Below are positions 34,478-41,834 of a stretch of DNA of 41,834 bases, one piece after another. The notes under the pieces are model-generated. The model ran no database searches and was not told the DNA's origin. It was given only the letters and a program-made list of their open reading frames with translations. The stretch covers positions 1 to 41,834 of the forward strand of contig CAKOSA010000009.1 in assembly GCA_934101865.1 (NCBI GenBank), written 5' to 3'. The DNA is from an uncultured Bacilli bacterium. Lineage in GTDB: Bacteria; Bacillota_I; Bacilli_A; RF39; UBA660. Made by a program: the position numbers and the translations under genes. Position 1 is the first letter of the stretch. The number at the start of each line of letters is the position of its first letter.

Positions 34478-35970
34478 ATATAAGGATTATTATAAGTTCC
34501 AAAACCTCCGGAAATTTTGATGTCAGATTTTAGATAGAAGGCGGGGCGGGAACCGCACGGAAAGAGCGAATAGTCGTTGCCCGCGCGACCACCGGACACG
34601 TACCACACGTAAACCGTGCCAGAGGCGTAAGGCGTAAGTGTCCATTCCCAGCCTTTATATAACCAATTCTTATTTCCAAAGTAATACTGACCTTGGGTAC
34701 TGGTATCAGTACTAGAATAGTAACCACTTGCATATAAGTAATCACTTAGGTACATTAGTCCTACTTTGGAAGTCACACTAGTATCTCCTGTACTAGGTCC
34801 AGAAGAAGTACAAGAGTTACCCCCTCTTTCACAGAGATACCAATTCTGTTTACTCTGATCAGTACCACTTCCATATAAGTACCAAGTAGCATCTTCGATA
34901 TAACTAGTTAGTTTACTATCAATACCATAGCCTACTATATCAGTACAATCATTAGTTCTATAATTAGTATTAGAATAGAAGTAAGTCCAATTACTACAAG
35001 CTCCATAAGTACTACTAGTATTAGTTCTATTTATAAAGTACTCATTAAAGAGAACATTAAGGTTAGCTTTAACCCCCGTAGCCTTACCCGTCCAATCGTT
35101 AGCATAATTGGAATAAGTACCAGAGGTGTTACTACTATTATATACACCCCAAGTATAACCCCCGATAGGGTTTGCCATTATTAACTTAACTAGGTACTGT
35201 CCTTCGATACCGTGGCTATTTTCATCAAAGACACCTATTATGCGATATAGATCGTTATTAAATTTAACATAGTTATTGACATTTGCTCCTATATAGCGAT
35301 AATCGTGGTATTTAGTAGTTCCATCATCGGCAGTATAGCTATTAGTTGCATATACGCCACTATCGGTAAGGTCGGCTGGCCAAGTATCTCCTTTACTTAG
35401 TTCCATAATGGTATCAGCAGCGGTCTTGGGTTTCTCTGTTCCAGTTGTATACACGGCATAGCCATTAGTAGTTGCTTTGGCACTAAATCCTTTACCGGCT
35501 TCACTATTAGGGGTTTCTTCACTAAGCCACATTCTTACGTTTATTTTCTTACTTTCCCCTGGGACAAGGGTTATATCTTTACTTAGAATATTAGTGGCAC
35601 TCAAGGTATGAATATCACCGTCATCTACTTGTATTTTTATATATTTAGTACTTATGAGGTTACTAGAAGTGGTGTCTAATAGTTCGATATTGAATTTATA
35701 GGTTAGGTTGCCGGTATTGGTTACTTTAAGGGTATAGGGGTCGCTAGCTAGGCCTTCTTCATCAGAGATGGGGAAAGTGCTAGCAAGGGTGAGAGTGGTA
35801 TTTTCATCAAAGGTTAGGTCTAGGAGGCCCGTAGTGTAGTCTTCGGTAGTGCCATAGTCTTTATTTACGTAGAGGGCATAAGAGGAGCCACTCATTGATA
35901 TGGTTGTGAAGACAATGGCGAGGACAAGGGTAAAGGCGGTTAGTTTTTTGTTTTCTAATATTTTATTCAT
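34462..35970 (-). CDS. DGR target protein 2 (TasA-like plus lectin fold)
   Basis: A secreted 502-aa surface protein that carries variable repeat 2. The signal peptide (~8-33) ends near SSYA. Residues ~34-175 are a TasA/camelysin-type domain (LYVNKDYGTTEDYTTGLLDLTFDE, TLKVTNTGNLTYKFNIELLD). Residues ~185-502 are the lectin domain shared with target 1 (YHDYRYIGANVNNYVKFNNDLYRIIGVFDE, LCERGGNSC, WEWTLTPYASG). The variable part VWYVSGGRAGNDYSLFPCG leads into GSRPAFYLKSDI. I place the start at 35970 with AGAAAGGA upstream. Target 1 has lost the TasA-like half, so the two are paralogues of different architecture. Confidence 0.9.
   Translation of the reverse strand: MNKILENKKLTAFTLVLAIVFTTISMSGSSYALYVNKDYGTTEDYTTGLLDLTFDENTTLTLASTFPISDEEGLASDPYTLKVTNTGNLTYKFNIELLDTTSSNLISTKYIKIQVDDGDIHTLSATNILSKDITLVPGESKKINVRMWLSEETPNSEAGKGFSAKATTNGYAVYTTGTEKPKTAADTIMELSKGDTWPADLTDSGVYATNSYTADDGTTKYHDYRYIGANVNNYVKFNNDLYRIIGVFDENSHGIEGQYLVKLIMANPIGGYTWGVYNSSNTSGTYSNYANDWTGKATGVKANLNVLFNEYFINRTNTSSTYGACSNWTYFYSNTNYRTNDCTDIVGYGIDSKLTSYIEDATWYLYGSGTDQSKQNWYLCERGGNSCTSSGPSTGDTSVTSKVGLMYLSDYLYASGYYSSTDTSTQGQYYFGNKNWLYKGWEWTLTPYASGTVYVWYVSGGRAGNDYSLFPCGSRPAFYLKSDIKISGGFGTYNNPYILEQG
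34542..34626 (-). repeat. variable repeat VR2
   Basis: Same length as VR1 (85 bases). It differs from VR1 almost only where a template A is expected (AAT to GTT, AAC to TAC, AAC to TCC, AAT to GGT, AAT to TTT). At synonymous third positions it agrees with VR1 against the local template. Confidence 0.9.
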
Positions 35971-36065
35971 AGTTAACATCCTTTCTACTGGGGGGTATAT
36001 TTATATATATAATAAGGGGGATATGGGTTGGTGGTAACCCGTAGGGAACGGTTATAAAACAGGGG

Positions 36066-36494
36066 TTAGAGCCATTTGGAGGTGGGTATGTCGAGGACCA
36101 TTTTGCTTTCGTAAGTGGTGGTGAGGTGGATGATTTTTTTGATGGTGGCTTTGATTTGGTTTGCATCTTGGAGGGTTATTTCAGAGGGGGTGAGATTTTT
36201 ATGGAGGAGGCGGTTATATTTGCGGGAGGTTACGTAGTAATAGAGGCTTTTATCGAGGGCACGGATGATTTTGAGCTGGGAGGGATCGGAGGGAGTAGCG
36301 GAGAAGATGAGGTCACGGTACCAATTTATGAGGAGGGATGAGAGGGGGTCGTCTTCGGGGTATTTGGCGGAGATGATGTAGTCGTAGTTGGGACAGGCGG
36401 AGAGGATTTGAGTGACGTAGGTGAAGTTTATGGTGGTGGTTTCAATGGGTGTATTTGGTACTTTATTGTTTGGTTTTGTTTGTGTTTCTATCAT
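36066..36494 (-). CDS. unknown protein, first gene before target 2, foreign codon use
   Basis: A 142-aa soluble protein that I do not recognise. Residues ~1-20 are Thr/Pro/Asn-rich and probably disordered. From ~50 on it is mostly helical (LLINWYRDLIFS, LKIIRALDKSLYYYVTSRKYNRLL). Codon choice is striking: ATC, CTC, ACC, CCC and TAC dominate, whereas all neighbours prefer T- or A-ending codons. The plus strand there is G-rich and almost free of C. It has its own promoter (36526-36554) and may head the DGR transcript. It could be a recent arrival; a structural or DGR-accessory role cannot be excluded. Confidence 0.6.
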   Translation of the reverse strand: MIETQTKPNNKVPNTPIETTTINFTYVTQILSACPNYDYIISAKYPEDDPLSSLLINWYRDLIFSATPSDPSQLKIIRALDKSLYYYVTSRKYNRLLHKNLTPSEITLQDANQIKATIKKIIHLTTTYESKMVLDIPTSKWL

Positions 36495-36525
36495 AGTATC
36501 CCTACTCTCTTTACTTTACTTTATT

Positions 36526-36554
36526 AGTATAGCAAATTTTTGAAGGTTAGTAAA
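36526..36554 (-). promoter_or_regulatory. promoter upstream of the DGR region
   Basis: Minus-strand -35 TTTACT (36549-36554), 17-base spacer ending in TGC, -10 TATACT (36526-36531) with an extended -10 TGC. It lies 32 bases before the 36066-36494 gene and is the only clear promoter for the genes down to rnfD. Confidence 0.65.
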
Positions 36555-36719
36555 GGGGTTTGAGAGAAAAAGGTGTGAAAGTTGGTTTTTTATGTCTTGG
36601 AGAGGTGGGAGGAAAGGGCATATATTTTATTGGGTTTCTTGAGGGGTTGAGAGAGATGGAAATGAGAAAAAAGGGGTGCAAAGTAGCACGCCCATAGGGT
36701 ACCTTAAAAGAAAAAAAGG

Positions 36720-38003
36720 TTATGGTTTTAGTGCTGTTATAGGAAGAATGTAGATACCCGTTTCTTTATCCTTTATAATAGCACTACACTCACCTAGAAT
36801 TATGCACATAAATATTGGCTTTCTTTCTACTTTGTCGTAGAATTTTTTTAAACTGGTTTTAGCATCTTCTATTTTATTGTAACCGAGTTTGATTTCTATT
36901 GCTGCATATTCTCCATCCTTAAACTCCATTATGGCATCTACTTCATCACCAGAGGAGTTGTCACGGAAATGATATAGTTTTCCATCTAGGTAATCAGCAT
37001 ATATTCTGAGATCTCTCTCTACTAAGGCCTCAAAGAGAAGCCCAAATGTGTTTAAGTCTTTTAGTAGTTTTTCGGGAGTTAGATTTAAGAGGGATGCAGA
37101 TAGAGATGGGTCCACGAGATGTCTTTTGGAGGTTTTCCCTACTCTTTTGGAACTTCTATAATTTATGCTATATGCTTCTTCGTAGCAAGTTAAGTAAAGG
37201 TCATCTAAAACGGATATATAATCTTGAACTGTTTTTCTGCTTTCTATCAGTTCTCCCTCCGTTTCCCACTCCATTATATCTTTTACAATGGTTTCATAGC
37301 CTACTGTGGATGACTCGTTACGAGCAAGAGATTTTAGAAGTTTTCGCATTTTTTCGGAATCTCTTTTTTTATCTTTTCGTTCGTGTATATCTTTTTTTAT
37401 AATGCTTTCGATATATTCTTTAGGTATTATTGATATGTCTTCATCAGAGATACTTATATTTTCGGGCCAGCCACCGCGTATTATTAATTTAGCAATACTG
37501 ATTAGGTCTTTTTTAGGGGTGTACGTTCCTATTTCTTTATGTTCTATCATATCTGTTATTGATATTTCGCCTGTAGAATCTCCAGACTCATACAAACTCA
37601 TTGTATACATTTTTAATGGAGCTATTCTTCCGGCTCCGGAGTGATATACTTCGGCTTCTGATTCTTCTTTGGTTAAGGTTGTACTTCCTGTTAATATGAA
37701 TTTTCCTTTGTTTTGGTCGCTATCACATTCGTGTCTTACAGAATCCCATATACTTGGTACTAATTGCCACTCATCAATTAGTTGGGGTCTTTCTTTGGTG
37801 AATATGTATTTGGGATCTATTGCAGCTAGGTTTTTGTTTTCTGTTTCCGTCATATAAGTTACACTTTGACTATGGTGAAGTGAAGTCCATGTTTTACCGC
37901 ACCATTTGGGTCCTTCAATACATATTGCTCCAAAAACATTTAGATATCTAGTTATTTTTTTATCTATAAGTCTTTCTTTATAGTTTTGCTTTGTTAAGTT
38001 CAT
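36720..38003 (-). CDS. AAA+ ATPase with DUF4143 nuclease-like domain, third type
   Basis: A 427-aa P-loop protein from a different branch than the two other DUF4143 ATPases. The Walker A is GPKWCGKT near residue 35, followed by RPQLIDEWQLVPSIWDSVRHE near 92 and a sensor-like KFILTGSTTL near 122. DUF4143 follows, with an endonuclease-like core DEVDAIMEF...AAIEIKLG near 365-385 that has the (D/E)xK pattern. AAGGAGGAACAAGT precedes the ATG. It is monocistronic. Its function is unknown; such ATPases are typically strain-variable. Confidence 0.9.
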   Translation of the reverse strand: MNLTKQNYKERLIDKKITRYLNVFGAICIEGPKWCGKTWTSLHHSQSVTYMTETENKNLAAIDPKYIFTKERPQLIDEWQLVPSIWDSVRHECDSDQNKGKFILTGSTTLTKEESEAEVYHSGAGRIAPLKMYTMSLYESGDSTGEISITDMIEHKEIGTYTPKKDLISIAKLIIRGGWPENISISDEDISIIPKEYIESIIKKDIHERKDKKRDSEKMRKLLKSLARNESSTVGYETIVKDIMEWETEGELIESRKTVQDYISVLDDLYLTCYEEAYSINYRSSKRVGKTSKRHLVDPSLSASLLNLTPEKLLKDLNTFGLLFEALVERDLRIYADYLDGKLYHFRDNSSGDEVDAIMEFKDGEYAAIEIKLGYNKIEDAKTSLKKFYDKVERKPIFMCIILGECSAIIKDKETGIYILPITALKP

Positions 38004-38063
38004 ACTTGTTCCTCCTTATAAGGAAATTATACTATAGTTTTTTAATTTTATCAATGGGTAATA

Positions 38064-38117
38064 ACCACTTTTCTAGAATTTTATTATCCACTTTTCCGCT
38101 AATTTGGTACCCACTTT
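38064..38117. repeat. three copies of CCACTTTTC, possible IS end
   Basis: CCACTTTTCTAG, CCACTTTTCCGC and CCACTTTTCCGG recur at ~20-25 base spacing. Multiple short repeats of this kind occur at ends of IS21-type elements, but no transposase is present, so this is at most a remnant. Confidence 0.35.
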
Positions 38118-38229
38118 TCCGGAAAATTAATGTTTGATTTTCGAGAAATTGATGATGTATATATGGTGTGTAAATTAATTTGTAGTTTACTACCATATTT
38201 TTTTAGGTAGAAGAAGGAGGAAAGAAAAA

Positions 38230-38283
38230 ATGGAGAATTTAAAATTAATAGATTGCACTAAAAAGAAGTTGGACAATACATAA
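38230..38283 (+). pseudogene. beheaded gene stub (18-residue ORF)
   Basis: A strong GGAGGAAAG site precedes ATG and the peptide MENLKLIDCTKKKLDNT, which resembles the beginning of DUF6933-like proteins (LIRCTKKLL type). A stop follows after 17 codons, at the border of the repeated Rpn leader region. It is probably the surviving 5' end of a gene whose remainder was displaced. Confidence 0.35.
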
Positions 38284-38394
38284 ATTACAAAAAGTTAAAA
38301 AAATACACACCACTATGACAAGGCGGGAAAATTGAAGATGAACGGAGAGGTGGGGAAAATTGGTAGAGGTGGTCAGGGGGGGTTGAGAAATGGA

Positions 38395-38801
38395 GAGTAC
38401 TCTCCCCTATTGTTCCTGGGGATGATTTTGGTTTAAGCAGAAAGTTTTTACTTATAATCTTGATTGAAAAAAGGGAGATATTTAATTTGGTTTAGGAGGG
38501 GTTGTGGTCCCCGATAGGGCTAACAAAAAATTCAAAAATGAGGGTGGTTATAGACATAAGTCTAAAAATGGGGATTTTGGTTACTTTACACTTTTGGGGT
38601 GTAAAGTGGGCAGAAAAAGTACATTAAATATATGCTTTTGATAGAAATTTCCTTCCCGAGGGGGGAATTTTTGAATTTTTTGGGAATAATAATATAAAAG
38701 GATAAAATTGGGGGACAAACTGAAAGGAGGGAAAAATGAGATGGAAAATAAAATAAAAAATAGCAAAAAATGTCTGTAAAAAAAGGAGGTAAAAAGACTA
38801 T
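38395..38801 (+). promoter_or_regulatory. conserved leader of Rpn gene 1
   Basis: About 400 noncoding bases that recur ahead of the second Rpn gene (39995-40395) and in part at 41393-41525. Conserved parts are CTCTCCCCTATTGTTC, the dispersed 14-mer (38507-38520 with one mismatch), a TAGAC/GTCTA hairpin, and a strong hairpin CTTTACAC/GTGTAAAG (~38583-38605). A purine-rich run AAAGGAGG precedes the start. Sequence between the hairpins is also conserved, which suggests a structured RNA or a DNA end. Confidence 0.6.
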
Positions 38802-39941
38802 ATGACAAAAGAATTACAAACACAATCAAAAACACAATTACAAACCGATGATTTATTATATGATATGGTTTTCAAACACATTTTTTTGGATCACCCTGAT
38901 ATATTGATTAGTTTAATAAAAAATGCGATTGGATATAATTTTAACCCTAATAGGGATAAGGTGAGAGTTTTAAACGAGCTACTACCTAAGGAAAAAATTA
39001 AGGATAAAAATCGCTTTGTTGATACGCTCTTACTTGCGAAAGGAAAAGATGTTTTTAATATCGAAGCTAACAAGAATGATTTTAATCCTAAAAAGGTAGA
39101 GAGAATGGTGAAATATTTAAATAGACTATATGATAGAAGTCATATTATTCAAAATATGTTTGGAATTAAGGAAGATGAGAATTTAAAATTTATTCAAGTC
39201 CATTTGAATACAGGAACCGGTAAGTCAGGAAAAATTATTACTAAGTATAATTTGCGAGCTGATGATAATCGTGATGATATCTTAATTAAAAATTATGAAA
39301 TTTATGTAATTAATGTAGATAATTCATACAAAATGATTGAAAACGAATGGAAAAAGAGATATAATGAATGTAGTAAGGGTTTGTTACTAGTTTCTGTATT
39401 TCACTCTGGCAGTGTAAAAGAAATTGGAGAATTAATGATTAAAGGAGGTTTAAAGAAAGATATGGCAAAGACGTTAACGGATACTATTAATAGTAAATTA
39501 AATAGTGATGAGTTTCTAGATATGTTATTTGAAGTAAGGGACTATGAAAAAGAAAGGCAAGAGGCACTTGAATACAAATTGGAGCAAGGCTTTGAGCAGG
39601 GACGCGAAAAGGGCCTTGAACAAGGAATTGAACAAGGGCGAGAACTTGGTATTGAACAAGGACGAGAACTTGGTATTGAACAAGGACGAGAACTTGGCAT
39701 TGAACAAGGACGAGAACTTGGCATTGAACAAGGTATTGAACAAGGTATTGAACAAGGAATTGAACAAGGAATTGAAAAAGGAATTGAACAAGGTATTGAA
39801 CAAGGAATTGAAAAAGGTGCCTTGCAGGAAAGAAAAACTCTAATTACTAAACTTATAAATAAAGGTTTTAGTGATAATGAAATAAGCAACCTACTTGATA
39901 TTAATCCTAAACAACTTACTAAACTTAAAAAGGTTGCATAA
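38802..39941 (+). CDS. Rpn/PD-(D/E)XK family nuclease-transposase, copy 1
   Basis: Rpn proteins (PDDEXK_2 family) are DNA endonucleases that promote RecA-independent recombination. The family start DDLLYDMVFKHIFLDHPDILISLI is at residues 16-40. The nuclease core is RFVDTLLLAKGKDVFNIEANKNDF near 75-100, with Asp and the E-x-N/K pair. The C-terminus has a long repeat of EQGRELGI and EQGIEQGI (residues ~275-345) encoded by 24- and 12-bp units, then GALQERKTLITKL and a helix-turn-helix-like end. It is a paralogue of 40396-41337, which lacks the repeat expansion. It has its own leader and terminator and is a tandem duplicate. Confidence 0.92.
   Translation: MTKELQTQSKTQLQTDDLLYDMVFKHIFLDHPDILISLIKNAIGYNFNPNRDKVRVLNELLPKEKIKDKNRFVDTLLLAKGKDVFNIEANKNDFNPKKVERMVKYLNRLYDRSHIIQNMFGIKEDENLKFIQVHLNTGTGKSGKIITKYNLRADDNRDDILIKNYEIYVINVDNSYKMIENEWKKRYNECSKGLLLVSVFHSGSVKEIGELMIKGGLKKDMAKTLTDTINSKLNSDEFLDMLFEVRDYEKERQEALEYKLEQGFEQGREKGLEQGIEQGRELGIEQGRELGIEQGRELGIEQGRELGIEQGIEQGIEQGIEQGIEKGIEQGIEQGIEKGALQERKTLITKLINKGFSDNEISNLLDINPKQLTKLKKVA
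39628..39815 (+). repeat. in-frame 24-bp and 12-bp tandem repeats
   Basis: Units encoding IEQGRELG (four copies) and IEQG/IEKG (about ten copies). They are nearly identical at DNA level, so copy number probably varies by slippage without changing the frame. Confidence 0.85.
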
Positions 39942-39948
39942 TGGTTGG

Positions 39949-39977
39949 ACAGGCTACGAACCATAGCCTGTTTTTTT
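39949..39977 (+). terminator. intrinsic terminator of Rpn gene 1
   Basis: Perfect 8-bp stem ACAGGCTA/TAGCCTGT, loop CGAACCA, then seven T. Confidence 0.92.
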
Positions 39978-39994
39978 ATTGTCATAAAATTGGT

Positions 39995-40395
39995 ATTGCT
40001 CTCCCCTATTGTTCCTTGGTATGATTTTGTTTTAGACATAAAATTTTTACCTATAATTTTGATAAAAAAAAGAAGATATTTAATTGGGTTTAGGAGTGAT
40101 TGTAACCCCCGATAGGGCTAACAAAAAATTCAAAAATGAGGGTGGTTATAGACAGATGTCTAAAAATGGGGATTTTGGTTACTTTACACTTTTGGGGTGT
40201 AAAGTGGGCAGAAAAAGTACATTAAGTATATGTTTTGAGAAGAAATTTGGTCTCTGAGGGGGGAATTTTTGAATTTTTTGGTAATAATAATATAAAAGGG
40301 TAAAATGGGGACAGGCTGAAAGGAGGAGTGGCGATGGGATAAAATGAGGAGCAAAAATAAGCAAAAAATAGAGGAATAAATTAACAGGAAAGGAA
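39995..40395 (+). promoter_or_regulatory. conserved leader of Rpn gene 2
   Basis: Second copy of the ~400-base leader. The small hairpin reads TAGACA/TGTCTA, where copy 1 has TAGAC/GTCTA with changed loop bases; pairing is kept although bases differ. The CTTTACAC/GTGTAAAG hairpin and the 14-mer (40105-40118) are conserved. Confidence 0.6.
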
Positions 40396-41337
40396 GTGAT
40401 AAAATTGACGGAAAAATTGTCAAAAAAATTGCAAATGGAAGATTTGTTGTATGATACTGTTTTCAAACATATTTTTTTGGAGCACCCGCCTATTTTGATG
40501 GAGCTGATAAGGGATGCGATTAATTATGATTTTGATGCGGGTAAGGATGATGTGATTGTGCTTAATGAATTGTTGCCCAAACGGAGGCTTAAAGATCGGG
40601 GTCGCTATGTCGATACGTTGTTATTTGTAAAGAATAGGGATATTATTAATATTGAGGTTAACAGAAAGGACTTTAACCCTGAGAATGCTAAAAGGATGTT
40701 AAATTACCTTAATATACTTTATGGAAGGAGGCATAAGATTAGAAATGAATTTCATATTAGGGATAGTGCGGGGACGAGATTTATTCAAGTTCATTTGAAT
40801 ACGGGGGCCAAGAAAAGTAATGGTCTTATAACAAAATATAATATAAGAGCAGACAGTGCGAAGGATTTGTATGTTGATGACTATGAGATATGGGTTATCA
40901 ATGTTGATAATTGTTACAAAAAAGTTGCCAAATATCGTGATTTGGGATATAATGGTTGTGACAGGAGTTTATTAAAACTGGCTGTATTTCATTCTAGTAG
41001 CGTTGATGAAGTTACAGAATTAATGATTAAAGGAGGTATGAAAGATAGTATGGTAGAGGATTTGAAAAACACAATTATTAGTAAGAATGAGGATCCGAAG
41101 TTTATTGAGGAGCTTTTCCAAGAGAGGAATTTGGAGCTAGAAAAGCAAGAGATTGCCGAGTACAGCAAAGAGCAAGGGATTGAAGAAGGCATCGAGAAAG
41201 GCCAAAAACAAGGTGCCTTGCAAGAAAGAAAAAATCTAATTGCTAAACTTATGAATAAAGGTTTCAGCGACAAAGATATTGGAAATTTGCTTGATATTAA
41301 TCCTAAACAGCTTACTAAACTTAAAAAAGTTGCGTAA
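40396..41337 (+). CDS. Rpn/PD-(D/E)XK family nuclease-transposase, copy 2
   Basis: Same family and layout as copy 1: EDLLYDTVFKHIFLEHPPILMELI near residue 15, and the nuclease core RYVDTLLFVKNRDIINIEVNRKDF near 75-98. Then IQVHLNTGAKKS, and a short C-terminal EQGIEEGIEKGQKQG before the shared GALQERKNLIAKLMNKGFSDKDI. At 313 aa it lacks the long QG repeat. Base use is more G-rich than in copy 1, so the duplication is not very recent although the leaders and terminators are nearly the same. The start may be the GTG at 40396 or, aligned to copy 1 and better spaced from AGGAAG, the TTG at 40405. Confidence 0.9.
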   Translation: MIKLTEKLSKKLQMEDLLYDTVFKHIFLEHPPILMELIRDAINYDFDAGKDDVIVLNELLPKRRLKDRGRYVDTLLFVKNRDIINIEVNRKDFNPENAKRMLNYLNILYGRRHKIRNEFHIRDSAGTRFIQVHLNTGAKKSNGLITKYNIRADSAKDLYVDDYEIWVINVDNCYKKVAKYRDLGYNGCDRSLLKLAVFHSSSVDEVTELMIKGGMKDSMVEDLKNTIISKNEDPKFIEELFQERNLELEKQEIAEYSKEQGIEEGIEKGQKQGALQERKNLIAKLMNKGFSDKDIGNLLDINPKQLTKLKKVA

Positions 41338-41344
41338 CTGTTGG

Positions 41345-41372
41345 ACAGGCTACGAACCATAGCCTGTTTTTT
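41345..41372 (+). terminator. intrinsic terminator of Rpn gene 2
   Basis: The same stem-loop as at 39949 (ACAGGCTA/TAGCCTGT, loop CGAACCA), followed by six T. Confidence 0.92.
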
Positions 41373-41392
41373 ATTATTTAAAAAAGGAATAC

Positions 41393-41525
41393 CACTCTCC
41401 CCTATTGTTCATTAGTATAATTTTGTTTTAAGTGGAAAGTTTTTACTATAATTTTTATAAAAGAAAAAGAAGATATTTAATTGGGATTGGGATGAATTGG
41501 AGCCCCCGATAGGGCCAGCAAAAAA
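41393..41525 (+). repeat. third, truncated Rpn leader
   Basis: Starts CTCTCCCCTATTGTTC like the other two leaders and continues through the 14-mer (41502-41515), then breaks off before the two hairpins. A new promoter and gene follow in place of a third Rpn gene. Confidence 0.75.
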
Positions 41526-41550
41526 AAATTAATTTTTTTCGTGTAACCTA

Positions 41551-41579
41551 TTGACTACAAAGGCAAAATCGTGTATAAT
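41551..41579 (+). promoter_or_regulatory. promoter of the right-edge gene
   Basis: TTGACT (41551-41556), 17-base spacer, TATAAT (41574-41579), 20 bases before the start codon. Confidence 0.85.
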
Positions 41580-41599
41580 GTATTTAGAGGTGAAAAAAA

Positions 41600-41834
41600 A
41601 TGGGAAGACATATTAGTTTTGGTGTTGTTACGAAGATTGAAGTGAGAAATAAGTATGGTTTAAAGGAATGTAAGAAGGATTTGTTGAACAGAATTGATAA
41701 AGTTTTTAATTTAAAATATTATGAAGAAGGAGTTAGTGATAGCGATGATTTTATGTGTTTATATTTAAAAGAAGATGTATTTAATAAGGATTTTAAAGAC
41801 TTATTATTAGAACTAGCGGATATGGAGTTATTAA
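41600..41834 (+). CDS. unknown protein, cut by the right edge
   Basis: The first 78 codons of a gene with GAGGTG seven to eight bases before its ATG and a near-consensus promoter. It begins MGRHISFGVVTKIEV and continues LKECKKDLLNRIDKVFNL. No family recognised from this fragment. The frame is open to the last base. Confidence 0.7.
   Translation, partial: MGRHISFGVVTKIEVRNKYGLKECKKDLLNRIDKVFNLKYYEEGVSDSDDFMCLYLKEDVFNKDFKDLLLELADMELL

Noticed and set aside
36126..36341. Plus-strand ORF rich in Gly, Glu and Asp
   Set aside because: It is the antisense of the C-rich minus-strand gene, which has a promoter and a better start.
39525..40039. Repetitive Ser/Pro/Cys and Phe/Asn ORFs opposite Rpn gene 1
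   Set aside because: They are shadows of the QG-repeat coding region and lack start signals.
1..41834. TGA read as Trp (genetic code 4)
   Set aside because: Full-length housekeeping proteins are obtained with the standard code and no gene contains an in-frame TGA.

Overview
The window is AT-rich DNA from a Gram-positive-type, wall-making bacterium. It has secG, murF, a class B PBP, a lipobox lipoprotein, GatCAB amidotransferase, short ProS and CCA-encoding tRNAs, and no outer-membrane genes. My best guess, which is inference, is an uncultured gut Bacillota/Bacilli lineage with a small genome. Every gene I could close ends in TAA or TAG and none in TGA, although Trp is TGG throughout. Most genes lie on the minus strand. 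LAYOUT: 1-4.6 kb is accessory DNA: a Fic gene between 96-bp direct repeats, a membrane protein and a DUF4143 ATPase with a symmetric operator region, then rubrerythrin and a DUF378 protein. 4.6-7.8 kb holds a LolA-like lipoprotein and a lectin-fold surface protein. The surface protein lies behind a leader ORF with a G9 tract and an attenuator-like hairpin. 7.8-13.1 kb is the housekeeping operon gatC-gatA-gatB-yebC-murF with its own promoter. 13.2-24.9 kb is core genome carrying insertions: a lone tnpB, a class B PBP, then secG-rnr-capA-[Fic-like]-smpB, where the Fic-like gene sits between 52-bp direct repeats, a second DUF4143 ATPase, and tRNA-Ala, tRNA-Pro and proS. 25-28 kb holds an unknown protein, a duplicated and decayed locus with a strong promoter and short transcript, and an AlbA_2 ATP-binding protein. 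28.2-36.6 kb is a diversity-generating retroelement (DGR). One promoter near 36.54 kb could read through an unknown gene, target protein 2 (VR2), a MutS-I-like accessory gene disrupted by a 17-bp tandem repeat, Avd, reverse transcriptase, template repeat, a small protein, target protein 1 (VR1), a TasA-like protein, rnfC and rnfD. 36.7-41.8 kb holds a third DUF4143 ATPase, remnants, two tandem Rpn/PDDEXK genes each behind a conserved ~400-nt leader, a third truncated leader, and an unfinished gene at the right edge. HOW IT WORKS TOGETHER: the RT and Avd would copy the template repeat with adenine mutagenesis and rewrite the 3' ends of two secreted lectin-fold proteins. In the 5' half (coding sense) of the repeat every template/variable difference falls on a template adenine. 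In the 3' half both variable repeats share non-adenine differences from the local template, so another template or an older form of this one probably wrote them. The accessory gene appears switched off in this sequence. The surface protein at 6-7.5 kb shares the fold but shows no template match.
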